A stretch of 64,000 bases of DNA. It comes from SHZL01 sp035292625 (lineage in GTDB: Bacteria > Pseudomonadota > Gammaproteobacteria > Xanthomonadales > SZUA-36). The notes beneath the pieces are model-generated. The model was not told the origin of the DNA and ran no database searches. It worked only from the letters and a program-made list of their open reading frames with translations. This document shows positions 52,582 through 60,240 of the stretch, in pieces (the stretch's first letter is position 1; every line of letters starts with the position of its first letter). The stretch is taken from assembly GCA_035292625.1 (NCBI GenBank), contig DATDPS010000056.1, positions 1 to 64,000 of the forward strand, written 5' to 3'. Both the position numbers and the translations under genes were made by a program.

Positions 52582-53391
52582 TTGCCTGCAGGTAAACTAC
52601 GTTCTTGCGTCCTGACCATCGCCGGTTCAGACAGTTGCGGGGGAGCCGGGGTACAGGCTGATCTGAAGGCATTTGCCGCAGCCGGTGTGCATGGCGCCAG
52701 CGTCATCACTTCAGTGACAGCGCAGAACACCCTCGGCGTCTTTGCCGTGGATCATGTAGCGGAAGACATGCTGCTCGCTCAACTTGATGCCGTGCTGGAT
52801 GACCTGCCGGTCCGGGCCGCCAAGACCGGAATGCTCCCCAGCCCGCTTGGCATCGAGCTCATTGCCGCAAGGCTGGCACGATGCAAACCCGGAATTCCCC
52901 TCGTGGTCGACCCGGTGCTGATCGCAACCAGCGGTGTTGAACTGAGTGGACAAGCTGCCATGCACGCGCTGCAACAACACATCTTTCCCCTGGCCACTGT
53001 GATCACGCCTAACCTGGTCGAAGCCCGAGCGCTGACCGGGCTTTCCGTGAACTCATTGGAGGAAATGGAAATCGCTGGCCGCAAGTTACTCGAGCACGGC
53101 TGCACGGGAGTACTGATGAAAGGCGGCCATTTGGAGTCCGGAACGATTACCGACCTGCTCATTACCGCCGGGGGAGCGCTGCCATTTTCGCACCCCGCTC
53201 AACCAGGCACTTACCATGGAACCGGTTGCACATTATCAGCAACGGTAGCGGCAAAATTGGCACTGGGCGAACGATTGAAAGATGCTGTTGCCTATGCCAT
53301 CGGATTTGTCCAGGAATGCATCCGGCACAGCCACCTGCCCGAGCGGGGCACGATCAGGCTTTTGGGGGTTGCTCCGCCGGCCGTTCGATAA
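52582..53391 (+). CDS. thiD: Hydroxymethylpyrimidine/phosphomethylpyrimidine kinase
   Basis: ThiD phosphorylates HMP and HMP-P in thiamine synthesis. The 269-residue ribokinase-fold protein has LTIAGSDSCGGAGVQADLK (about 11-29), TSVTAQNT, VVDPVLIATSG, TPNLVEARALTG, LMKGGHL and the anion-hole GTYHGTGCTLSATVAA (Asp usually at GTGC end replaced in part by the common GTGCT form). The start is TTG 52582, six bases after a perfect CAGGAG. No other thi gene is near. Confidence 0.95.
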   Translation: MPAGKLRSCVLTIAGSDSCGGAGVQADLKAFAAAGVHGASVITSVTAQNTLGVFAVDHVAEDMLLAQLDAVLDDLPVRAAKTGMLPSPLGIELIAARLARCKPGIPLVVDPVLIATSGVELSGQAAMHALQQHIFPLATVITPNLVEARALTGLSVNSLEEMEIAGRKLLEHGCTGVLMKGGHLESGTITDLLITAGGALPFSHPAQPGTYHGTGCTLSATVAAKLALGERLKDAVAYAIGFVQECIRHSHLPERGTIRLLGVAPPAVR

Positions 53392-53560
53392 TCGCAGCGG
53401 CAAAAGTCTCGGTCTGGCCAGTGCCACCCAGCACCGTTCACGTGTTCTCCTGAAGCGATGCTTGTGTAAGGCTGTTATTTAAGAATGGTTGGATTGCGCT
53501 GTGAAAAGCGTTCCATTTTACATTGCTGCAGAAACAACCAGGCTGCCGGCGGGATAAAAC

Positions 53561-53905
53561 TCAGATGCAGCTCAGCGGCCGTGGCAGCCCTGCGTAGCGG
53601 CATGCCTGAATACCAGGGCCCTGGGGAAACAACTGGTAGAGATAGCGGCTGCTGCCTTTCGCCTCGCCAAACTGCTCTTTTGCCTGTCGGACAAGTGCTC
53701 GCATCGGCGGCTCGATTTCGTAACGTGAAAAATATTCCCGGAAGATGTGCAGGATGCCCCAATGCTCTGCAGTCAAAACGATGCCATCGAGCAACGCCAT
53801 GCATTCAGCCACTCGCGGAGTCCAGCTGCCAGCATCAAGCAGGTAGCCTTTCTCATCGAGGGCCAATGTCGTGCCGTCATCGAGTCGTAATTCAGTTTGC
53901 TTCAT
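53561..53905 (-). CDS. tusE: TusE/DsrC family sulfur carrier with both redox cysteines
   Basis: TusE accepts sulfur from TusBCD and passes it to MnmA for tRNA 2-thiolation; DsrC does the equivalent job in sulfite/sulfur metabolism. The 114-residue protein ends QACRYAGLPRPLSCI: the penultimate Cys113 present in all members, and also Cys102, eleven residues earlier, which is the second redox Cys of true DsrC and is normally absent from TusE. The ATG overlaps the tusB stop (ATGA). The sequence alone cannot decide between TusE and DsrC function. Confidence 0.93.
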   Translation of the reverse strand: MKQTELRLDDGTTLALDEKGYLLDAGSWTPRVAECMALLDGIVLTAEHWGILHIFREYFSRYEIEPPMRALVRQAKEQFGEAKGSSRYLYQLFPQGPGIQACRYAGLPRPLSCI

Positions 53906-54237
53906 TTCCAGCTCAAGCAGTGGCGGTGCTGGCACACCAGGTCCACGAGGCCCTCATCATCGAGCAATGGCACGCCTCGCTCTGCACAGACGCCCGCAAG
54001 TCCATGGGCATGGACGTCTGCGGCCAGGCAGAACATCGGGACAGGCATGTCTGATTGCTCCAAGGACGAAGGCCCAGCCAACAAGGTGACCGCAGTATTC
54101 ATCAGCACGATGGAATCTGCCATGCCGCAACATGTCCTGCATTCATCCAGTGCCAACGGGTTGGCGTTCATCACCAGGTGCAGGCAGCTTTCGCTGGTTT
54201 CACTATCCACGCCTTTGCATCCGGGTTCCGCCTTCAT
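53902..54237 (-). CDS. tusB: Sulfurtransferase complex subunit TusB (DsrH family)
   Basis: TusB/DsrH is the small subunit of the TusBCD sulfur relay heterohexamer. The protein has the family pattern LHLVMNANPLALDECRTCCGMADSIVLMNTAVTLL (about 20-54) and the C-terminal GVPLLDDEGLVDLVCQH. The ATG 54237 overlaps the tusC stop (ATGA) and gives 111 residues, but homologues begin near residue 19 (LHLV), so the first 18 residues may be a lineage extension or the true start may be later. Confidence 0.85.
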   Translation of the reverse strand: MKAEPGCKGVDSETSESCLHLVMNANPLALDECRTCCGMADSIVLMNTAVTLLAGPSSLEQSDMPVPMFCLAADVHAHGLAGVCAERGVPLLDDEGLVDLVCQHRHCLSWK

Positions 54238-54605
54238 AACACCAGCACCCTGTGGCAGGCCCGCCAGTCTGCCTGCATCTGTTGCCGCGTCGCAGGCTCG
54301 AGCGCCAATACGGACCCGGTGCCGTTCTCAAGCAGCCAATCGAACCAGCCGGTATCGGCAAAGGCCGTTATCCTGGTCAGGCCGGGCAGGCTGGCCCACC
54401 CCCGGTAACCCGGCGGCAAACCTGCTGCACCGGGTTCTCTGGCGCCAATCAGCTGCAACACCGAGTAACCGAGGAAATACAAGCGTAGTGGCTGATCGAG
54501 CGCAGCAGCCACCAGGGCCACATCCAGTTGCGAGCGGGCGGCCCGCTGCTGGTACGGCCCGGACCGCAGCACCAGACCTATGGCTCCGGATACTTCGCCA
54601 GCCAT
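54234..54605 (-). CDS. tusC: Sulfurtransferase complex subunit TusC (DsrF family)
   Basis: TusC/DsrF is the middle subunit of the TusBCD complex. The 123-residue protein has the DsrE-fold pattern: a short first strand (GAIGLVLRSGPY), a helix of small residues (QLDVALVAAALDQPLRLYFLGYSVLQLIG) and a C-terminal CHRVLVL strand. It carries no conserved catalytic Cys, as expected for this subunit. It overlaps tusD and tusB by one and four bases. Confidence 0.87.
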   Translation of the reverse strand: MAGEVSGAIGLVLRSGPYQQRAARSQLDVALVAAALDQPLRLYFLGYSVLQLIGAREPGAAGLPPGYRGWASLPGLTRITAFADTGWFDWLLENGTGSVLALEPATRQQMQADWRACHRVLVL

Positions 54606-54952
54606 CAGAATGTGACGACCCGGTCACTGTGCAACATCAATTCAATCATTTCCGTCAGGCCGGATGGCTGAAAGGGAGGTGCCGCTTCAACATCCAATCG
54701 CCGCAGCCGGGATGAACTGCACACCATCAATCGAACCCCTGTCGACGCTGCCAGCTCGGTCCAGGCATCCGCCAGGCCCGGGGTGCCGGCATCGACTGCT
54801 TCACCCGCAAGCGCGTTGTAGATGCCGTCTTCGCGGAAAAAAACCGCTGATACCTGCACACCCGATTTGACCGCAGCGGCAACAAACCTCCAGGCTGCGA
54901 GCGATAAGCCGGAACCCCAGGGGCTTTCGTTAACGATAACCAGCAACTTCAC
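54605..54952 (-). CDS. tusD: Sulfurtransferase complex subunit TusD (DsrE family)
   Basis: TusD/DsrE carries the active-site Cys that receives persulfide, from TusA in E. coli. The 115-residue protein from GTG 54952 begins KLLVIVNESPWGS and has AVFFREDGIYNALAGE and VRLMVCSSSRLRRLDVE with the catalytic Cys near 77. GGGTGA lies seven bases before this GTG; the frame opens seven codons earlier. It is the first gene of the tusDCB-E operon and is divergent from bepA. Confidence 0.92.
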   Translation of the reverse strand: MKLLVIVNESPWGSGLSLAAWRFVAAAVKSGVQVSAVFFREDGIYNALAGEAVDAGTPGLADAWTELAASTGVRLMVCSSSRLRRLDVEAAPPFQPSGLTEMIELMLHSDRVVTF

Positions 54953-55042
54953 GATAAAATCACCCGAATACACGAACCAGTCAGGTATCCTGCTGTCTGA
55001 CTTGCAACCTCAGGACTTGCCGAAACAGGCTTTCCAATACTC

Positions 55043-56533
55043 ATGTTTTCCAGACACCACATTACACGTTTCGGCCTTGCGCTTGCCACCTTCATCGTAA
55101 GCATGGCCAGTGTCGCACAGACCGAGCGCGTGACCCTGCCAGACATGGGTGCATCATCGGACACCATACTTTCCCGCCAGGAAGAAGCGGAGTACGCCAA
55201 GGCCTTGCTGCGCCAGATGCGCGCCTATGAGGTTCTGAACGAAGACCCCCTGATTGCAGCCTATTTCCAGGACATGGGTTACCGCCTGGTGGCGCACAGC
55301 GACCGACCGGACAAGCCGTTTACATTCACCGTTATCAGCCAGCCTGTGGTCAACGCCTTCGCTGCTCCCGGTGGTGTGGTAGCCCTCTATACCGGCTTGA
55401 TTCTGGCCGCTGATGATGAACACGAGGTGGCCGGCGTGCTCTCACATGAAATCGCACACATAACGCAACAGCACCTGTATCGTGCGGTTGAAAGCGCCAA
55501 GTCCATGACCATTCCTCTGGTTCTTGCCATGGTTGGCCTGGTGCTCGCCGGGGGTGGCAGTCCGGAAGCCATCCAGGGCGCCCTCATGAGTGGCACTGCC
55601 GCGGCCCAGCAAGCACAGATTTACTTCACCCGCCAAAACGAGATCGAGGCGGACCGGATTGGCGTGCAAACCCTCTACGAAGCCGGCTACGACCCGCGCG
55701 GAATGGGCGAATTCTTCGAGAAAATGAACCAAATCACTCGGCCGATGGGAGAAGGGCCGCCGGAATACCTGCGTACGCACCCGGTAAATGTCAGCCGCAT
55801 CGCCGAAGCCGACAGCCGGGCAGAAAGCCTGCCCAGCCCGCCCCCTACGGATGGCCGGGACTTTTACCTGGTGCAGGCCAGGATACGCGCCACCGTCGAA
55901 GAATATCCGGATACCGCGCTCAACTATTTTCGTTTCCGCAGCGAACGGGCTGACATCAGTGAAGCCCAGCAGGACGCACTGGACTATGGTACTGCCATCG
56001 CTTTGCAACGCAAAGGCGACTATGCCCAAGCGCGCAGTATCCTGGGCAGCCTGATGGAACGGCACTATCACCTGGCCTATGAACTCCAAACGGCCGACCT
56101 GGACCTTGCATCAGACCAGCATGATCTGGCCCGGGAGCGCCTGGCTGGCCTTTACCATACATATGGTGGCAACTACGCCATTGCCATGGCATACAGCAAT
56201 GCACTTTTATATGGGAACCAGGCCGAGGGATCGAAATTGGCCACTAATGTCCTGCGTCAGCAATTGCTCACGCATCCGGATGACCCCGGCTTGTACGCCC
56301 TGTACGCGCGCGCATCCAACATCTCCGGGGACACGGTACGCGCCAGAGAGGCCATAGCCGAAAGCTATTACTTGCGCGGCGGCACGCACGAGGCCATGGC
56401 GCAATTGCAGGAACTGGTCGACGGCGAAGACCTTGATTACTATCAACGCGCGCGTATTGCCGCGCGTCTGAATGAACTGCAGATCGAGTTGGTCAAGCTG
56501 GACATCGACGAACAACCAACGCCGGGGGAGTGA
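55043..56533 (+). CDS. bepA: Periplasmic M48 metalloprotease BepA-like, with TPR repeats
   Basis: BepA helps assemble, or degrades, misassembled outer membrane proteins such as LptD. The 496-residue protein has a signal peptide (GLALATFIVSMASVAQ, cleavage about 25), the zinc motif HEIAH (135-139) with third ligand Glu202 in NEIEADRIG, and a C-terminal TPR domain (about 300-480). Length and layout match E. coli BepA (487). The start at 55043 has only a weak Shine-Dalgarno. Confidence 0.93.
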   Translation: MFSRHHITRFGLALATFIVSMASVAQTERVTLPDMGASSDTILSRQEEAEYAKALLRQMRAYEVLNEDPLIAAYFQDMGYRLVAHSDRPDKPFTFTVISQPVVNAFAAPGGVVALYTGLILAADDEHEVAGVLSHEIAHITQQHLYRAVESAKSMTIPLVLAMVGLVLAGGGSPEAIQGALMSGTAAAQQAQIYFTRQNEIEADRIGVQTLYEAGYDPRGMGEFFEKMNQITRPMGEGPPEYLRTHPVNVSRIAEADSRAESLPSPPPTDGRDFYLVQARIRATVEEYPDTALNYFRFRSERADISEAQQDALDYGTAIALQRKGDYAQARSILGSLMERHYHLAYELQTADLDLASDQHDLARERLAGLYHTYGGNYAIAMAYSNALLYGNQAEGSKLATNVLRQQLLTHPDDPGLYALYARASNISGDTVRAREAIAESYYLRGGTHEAMAQLQELVDGEDLDYYQRARIAARLNELQIELVKLDIDEQPTPGE

Positions 56534-56630
56534 CTCCATGCGCCACGCCAAGGCGCCCCGGTAACGCTTGCCAGTGATGCCGGGCCTGGCCGCCGCAGGC
56601 GAACCTGACGGGCTGTCGCAAAGGCTGCCT

Positions 56631-56648
56631 CTGTCATCAAACCGTCAC
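56631..56648 (+). promoter_or_regulatory. Pho box upstream of phoB
   Basis: CTGTCATcaaaCCGTCAC: two 7-bp PhoB half-sites 11 bp apart, close to the E. coli consensus. A -10 element CATAAT (56658-56663) starts nine bases later, the spacing of PhoB-activated promoters where the box replaces the -35. It predicts autoregulation of phoBR. Confidence 0.82.
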
Positions 56649-56693
56649 ATGAATCCCCATAATGGGTGGCAGAGAAGGTCAGTGGAAGCAGAT

Positions 56694-57404
56694 GTGAGCA
56701 GCAGCGGGCCAACCGTACTGGTGGTTGAAGACGAAGCAGCCATTCGCGATATGATCGCTTTTGCGCTGGAGCGGGCCGGCATGCAGGCCCGGTTGGCCGC
56801 CGACGCACAGGAAGCCCTGCTATCCATCAATGCGCAACGGCCCGATATCATACTCATGGACTGGATGATGCCAGGCGTCAGCGGCATCGAATTAACCCGT
56901 CGCTTGCGCAAAGAATCCTTTACCGAGGACATTCCGATCATCATGCTCACTGCGCGGGTTTCGGAAGATGACAAAGTCAGTGGCCTGGAAGCTGGCACCG
57001 ATGACTACGTTATCAAACCGTTTTCACCACGCGAGCTGCTGGCACGGATTCGAGCTGTATTGCGCCGTAGCACCCCGCTCGACAGCAATGGGCAAATAAC
57101 CGCGGAGCATCTCGTGCTGGATACCATCTCCCACCGCGTTTGCCACCAGGGTGATGAAATCCACCTGGGTCCGACTGAATACCGCCTGCTGGAGTTTTTC
57201 ATGAGCCATGCGGGCCGTGCCTATAGCCGCGCACAGCTGCTCGACCACGTATGGGGTGCCAATGCGTACCTGGCAGAGCGCACTGTCGATGTGCATATCC
57301 GGCGTCTGCGCAGAGCACTTGAACCGGCACGCGTGGACCATTACCTGCAGACGGTTCGCGGGCACGGCTACCGCTTCCTGGCCGAACCTCGGCCGGCCGT
57401 GTAG
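56694..57404 (+). CDS. phoB: Phosphate regulon response regulator PhoB
   Basis: An OmpR-family regulator. From GTG 56694 it has 236 residues: receiver domain with acidic pair VVEDE (12-14), phosphoacceptor Asp56 in ILMDWMMPG and Lys in YVIKPFSP (about 107), then a winged-helix DNA-binding domain (EYRLLEFFMSHAGRAYSRAQLLDHVWG, RTVDVHIRRLRRAL, TVRGHGYRF) typical of PhoB. GGAAG precedes the GTG by five to six bases; the frame opens at 56568 and ignores the Pho box and -10, so the long form is rejected. Confidence 0.95.
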   Translation: MSSSGPTVLVVEDEAAIRDMIAFALERAGMQARLAADAQEALLSINAQRPDIILMDWMMPGVSGIELTRRLRKESFTEDIPIIMLTARVSEDDKVSGLEAGTDDYVIKPFSPRELLARIRAVLRRSTPLDSNGQITAEHLVLDTISHRVCHQGDEIHLGPTEYRLLEFFMSHAGRAYSRAQLLDHVWGANAYLAERTVDVHIRRLRRALEPARVDHYLQTVRGHGYRFLAEPRPAV

Positions 57405-57416
57405 TGGTTTTCGCGG

Positions 57417-58526
57417 GTGGTCCTGAACCTTGACCGTATCCGCCTGTTCGACCAGCAAAAACATCAACTGGAATTGTGCTGTAGAAACATGATCACCGAA
57501 TTTCAAAGCCTCACCGGTGCGTTGTCAGATGCCACGCTGGTAATCGATGCCAATGATGACATCACCTGGTGCAATGACGCAGCTGTTGCAATGCTTGGGC
57601 TGAGAATACCGGAAGACCTCGGACAGGCGATAACCAACCTGATACGTAGTCCGGGTTTTGCTGATTGGCTGTCATCTGGCGACCGCGCCAATAGCAGGCT
57701 CGATATGCCCAGCCCGCGAAATGACAATCGCTGGTGGCATGTCACGGCAGTGCCATTTCAACAGGATCAATGGCTGATCGTGTTACGAGACATCACCGAG
57801 ATTCACAACGTAGAACGGATCCGCAGGGATTTCGTCGCCAATATTTCGCATGAACTCCGCACCCCCGTCACCGTCCTGCTGGGGTATCTGGAACTGTTAC
57901 AGGACCACCCGGCAAAAGAAGTTGCCTCAGTGGTCGCGCGCATGCACCTCCAGGCAGCGCAAATGAAAGCTTTGCTGGATGATTTACTGGAACTGTCAAG
58001 GCTGCAGTGCGATGAAATCCAGGGCGAGGAGCAGCTTGTCAACGTTCCCGCCATGCTGGAACAACTCAAGGAGCAAGGCGAAGAAATCAGCAATGGCAGT
58101 CACTCAATCAACTTTGTAACCGATCCCACGCTTTATCTGAGGGGTGTCGCAGCGGACCTGGAAAGCGCTTTTCGCAACTTGATCATCAATGCCATCCGCT
58201 ACACGCCGGCTGGCGGAACAATAACGGTGACCTGGGAGGGCGCGGAAGACGGTCCCCACTTTGCGGTGAAGGATACGGGCATTGGTATTCCGGCGCGCGA
58301 CCTGCCAAGGATCACCGAGCGCTTTTACCGCGTTGGCTCCGGTCGTGGTCGCCAGTCGGGCGGAACAGGTTTGGGCCTGGCGATCGTCAAACACGTCATG
58401 AACGCCCACAAGGCAAAACTGGTGATTCGGAGCGAACTGGGTGAAGGCAGTGAATTCGTCTGCATTTTTCCACCTGAGCGAGGCGTTGCAAACCGTATCC
58501 AACTGTCCGAACAGCAAGACGCATGA
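57417..58526 (+). CDS. phoR: Phosphate regulon sensor kinase PhoR lacking membrane segments
   Basis: The histidine kinase partner of PhoB. The 369-residue protein has a PAS domain (about 32-125: ALSDATLVIDANDDITWCND), HisKA with FVANISHELRTP (His145), the N-box FRNLIINAIRYTP, G1 VKDTGIGIP and G2 GGTGLGLAIVKH. Usual PhoR proteins begin with one or two transmembrane helices; here the first 44 residues are hydrophilic, and only twelve bases separate the gene from phoB, so no room exists for them. The GTG start at 57417 has a poor Shine-Dalgarno; ATG 57489 is possible. Confidence 0.92.
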   Translation: MVLNLDRIRLFDQQKHQLELCCRNMITEFQSLTGALSDATLVIDANDDITWCNDAAVAMLGLRIPEDLGQAITNLIRSPGFADWLSSGDRANSRLDMPSPRNDNRWWHVTAVPFQQDQWLIVLRDITEIHNVERIRRDFVANISHELRTPVTVLLGYLELLQDHPAKEVASVVARMHLQAAQMKALLDDLLELSRLQCDEIQGEEQLVNVPAMLEQLKEQGEEISNGSHSINFVTDPTLYLRGVAADLESAFRNLIINAIRYTPAGGTITVTWEGAEDGPHFAVKDTGIGIPARDLPRITERFYRVGSGRGRQSGGTGLGLAIVKHVMNAHKAKLVIRSELGEGSEFVCIFPPERGVANRIQLSEQQDA

Positions 58527-58582
58527 CCTCGCCATCTTGAACTGAAGCCTGTCCACATCACGCGGAGAAAAAGATTATTCAG

Positions 58583-58605
58583 CCCGGCACCGGCCGGGTC
58601 TTTTC
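58583..58605 (+). terminator. Rho-independent terminator after phoBR
   Basis: Stem CCCGGC / GCCGGG with an ACCG loop, followed by TCTTTTCT, 57 bases after the phoR stop. Confidence 0.65.
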
Positions 58606-58698
58606 TGCTTCGGCGAAACCTTTCCAACTTCCACCCACCGCAAAAGTCGATTTCGTCTGAACATGAATCAGTCCATGAGTTCCAAATGGGCGCAGGTT

Positions 58699-58779
58699 TC
58701 GTCACGTAACTGTCACATAATCGAAATAAACTGTCACGAATTTGAAATAGACTGTCACACGATCGAAATAAACTGAGTG
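58699..58779 (+). promoter_or_regulatory. Array of eight PhoB-type half-sites, 21-bp period, upstream of the porin
   Basis: CTGTCAC occurs at 58710, 58731 and 58752, and a decayed CTGAGTG at 58773, exactly 21 bp apart; TCGTCAC lies at 58699, eleven bp before the first. Between them TCGAAAT or TTGAAAT sits at 58721, 58742 and 58763, always eleven bp after a CTGTCAC. The result is a half-site each 10-11 bp over eight turns of the helix. The first pair, TCGTCACgtaaCTGTCAC, resembles the phoB box. AATAAA at 58767-58772, eight bases after the third CTGTCAC, is a possible -10. About 115 bases remain to the porin start. Confidence 0.8.
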
Positions 58780-58894
58780 CGCCATTGAAGTGGCCACGCC
58801 AGCCGGGCGAATTCGGAACATCCCCGGACCGAGCTTTTAATGCGTGGAAAAACGTCATGAATGAACGGGCGGCACCGCCAAGGAGACCTGCTCG

Positions 58895-60118
58895 ATGAAC
58901 AGATATGTGGTTGCGAGCCTGCTGTTTGGTATGTTGGTGGCAAACCCGGCGGTCGCGCAGGAGCCGGCTACGGAGTACGAAACGATCCGCCGCGACATCG
59001 CTGCACTTTCAGAGAGATTGCAAAAACTGGAGCAGGAGAATGCGGCCTTGAAGCAACAGAACGAGGAGCTGGTAAAAGCCATGCAAGGGCAAGCGCCTGT
59101 TCCTGCGCCTGCTGTTGCGCAAGCCACGCCGCTGGCGGAGCCAAAGCCCGCACCCGCGCCGTGGTACGAGAACGTCAAGGTGAGTGGTTATGCCTTTGGA
59201 GACGCATACGGCCTGATCGACCACCACAACGCCAAGGTCGAGAACCAGACCGGTTTCTGGATCCGGCGTGCTTACCTCACGGTTGATGGCAGCGTATCGG
59301 ATTCATGGTCGACCCGGCTTCGATTCGAAGTGAACAGCCCGGGGGATTTCGCGACCAGCGGCTTGCTCGACCCGTACGTCAAGGATGCCTACCTGGCCTG
59401 GAAAGCTGGCGGCCGGGAACTCTACCTCGGCATCTCCCCAACACCAAGCTTCGACTTTATCGAAGGTTTCTGGGGCTACCGACACATCGAAAAAACCCCG
59501 CTTGATCTTTACCGGATGGCTGGTTCACGCGATTTCGGTGTCGCTTACAAGGGAAATGCCCATGATGGCAAAGTCTTCTACCACGCAATGTTGGGCAATG
59601 GCTCGGGCGTAAGCTCGGAGACGAACGAAGGCAAGAAAGGCATGCTTAGCCTCGGCTTCAATCTGACGGACAGCCTGACAGCGCAGTTTTACGCGGATTA
59701 CGAGGATCGACCCAACTCCGCCAACCGTACGACCTATCAAGCGTTCCTGGCCTGGAACGGAGAGCGAAGCCATTACGGACTGCTGTATGCCTGGCAGAAC
59801 CGTGAAGTGCAGGATGCCCCTGACGAGCCAGTCTCGGTTGCGTCGATCTTCGGTGCCTGGGACATGGCTGAAAAATCAACTTTGGTCGCACGCTACGACC
59901 GCAGCTTCGAGGGCTATGCGGATGCCGGCAGGATACCCTACCTGGTCATTGCCGATAACACCGAATTCGATTTCGCGCTGCTGGCCTGGAACTACCAATT
60001 GCACAAGCAGATCAGCTTTGGCCCGAACCTCGAGTATGTCTTGTACCACCAGACAAACGGATTTCCGGCACCAGAAAATGATCTCATGATCAGGGCCACG
60101 CTCTATTATCAGTTCTGA
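58895..60118 (+). CDS. Phosphate-type porin (Porin O/P-like)
   Basis: A 407-residue outer membrane porin. It has a signal peptide (LLFGMLVANPAVAQ, cleavage about 22), a coiled-coil of about 35 residues (RRDIAALSERLQKLEQENAAL), a Pro/Ala linker, then a beta-barrel beginning VSGYAFGDAYGLIDHH and ending in Phe (LYYQF). The barrel pattern WIRRAYLTVDGSVSDSWSTRLRFEVN resembles OprO/OprP phosphate and polyphosphate porins. The Pho-type array in front and phoBR and ppx around it support a role in phosphate uptake; the exact solute is inferred. AAGGAG is nine bases before the ATG. Confidence 0.85.
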   Translation: MNRYVVASLLFGMLVANPAVAQEPATEYETIRRDIAALSERLQKLEQENAALKQQNEELVKAMQGQAPVPAPAVAQATPLAEPKPAPAPWYENVKVSGYAFGDAYGLIDHHNAKVENQTGFWIRRAYLTVDGSVSDSWSTRLRFEVNSPGDFATSGLLDPYVKDAYLAWKAGGRELYLGISPTPSFDFIEGFWGYRHIEKTPLDLYRMAGSRDFGVAYKGNAHDGKVFYHAMLGNGSGVSSETNEGKKGMLSLGFNLTDSLTAQFYADYEDRPNSANRTTYQAFLAWNGERSHYGLLYAWQNREVQDAPDEPVSVASIFGAWDMAEKSTLVARYDRSFEGYADAGRIPYLVIADNTEFDFALLAWNYQLHKQISFGPNLEYVLYHQTNGFPAPENDLMIRATLYYQF

Positions 60119-60240
60119 GCGAAAACCAGGCTCGCGAAACCGGTATCTCGCGGTCAGTTTATTGGCCATGGCCCATGTCATACTCAAGCAGTGAATTTGA
60201 CCAGGCGGGTACATTGCAAGCAATCGGGTGGCGGCCAGGC

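Noticed and set aside
56568..56693. Longer phoB frame starting at 56568
   Set aside because: It would run across the Pho box and -10 element and adds 42 residues without homology.
58710..58779. CRISPR or iteron (replication origin) explanation for the 21-bp repeats
   Set aside because: The repeat core matches the PhoB half-site, lies between phoBR and a porin, and no replication initiator gene is near.
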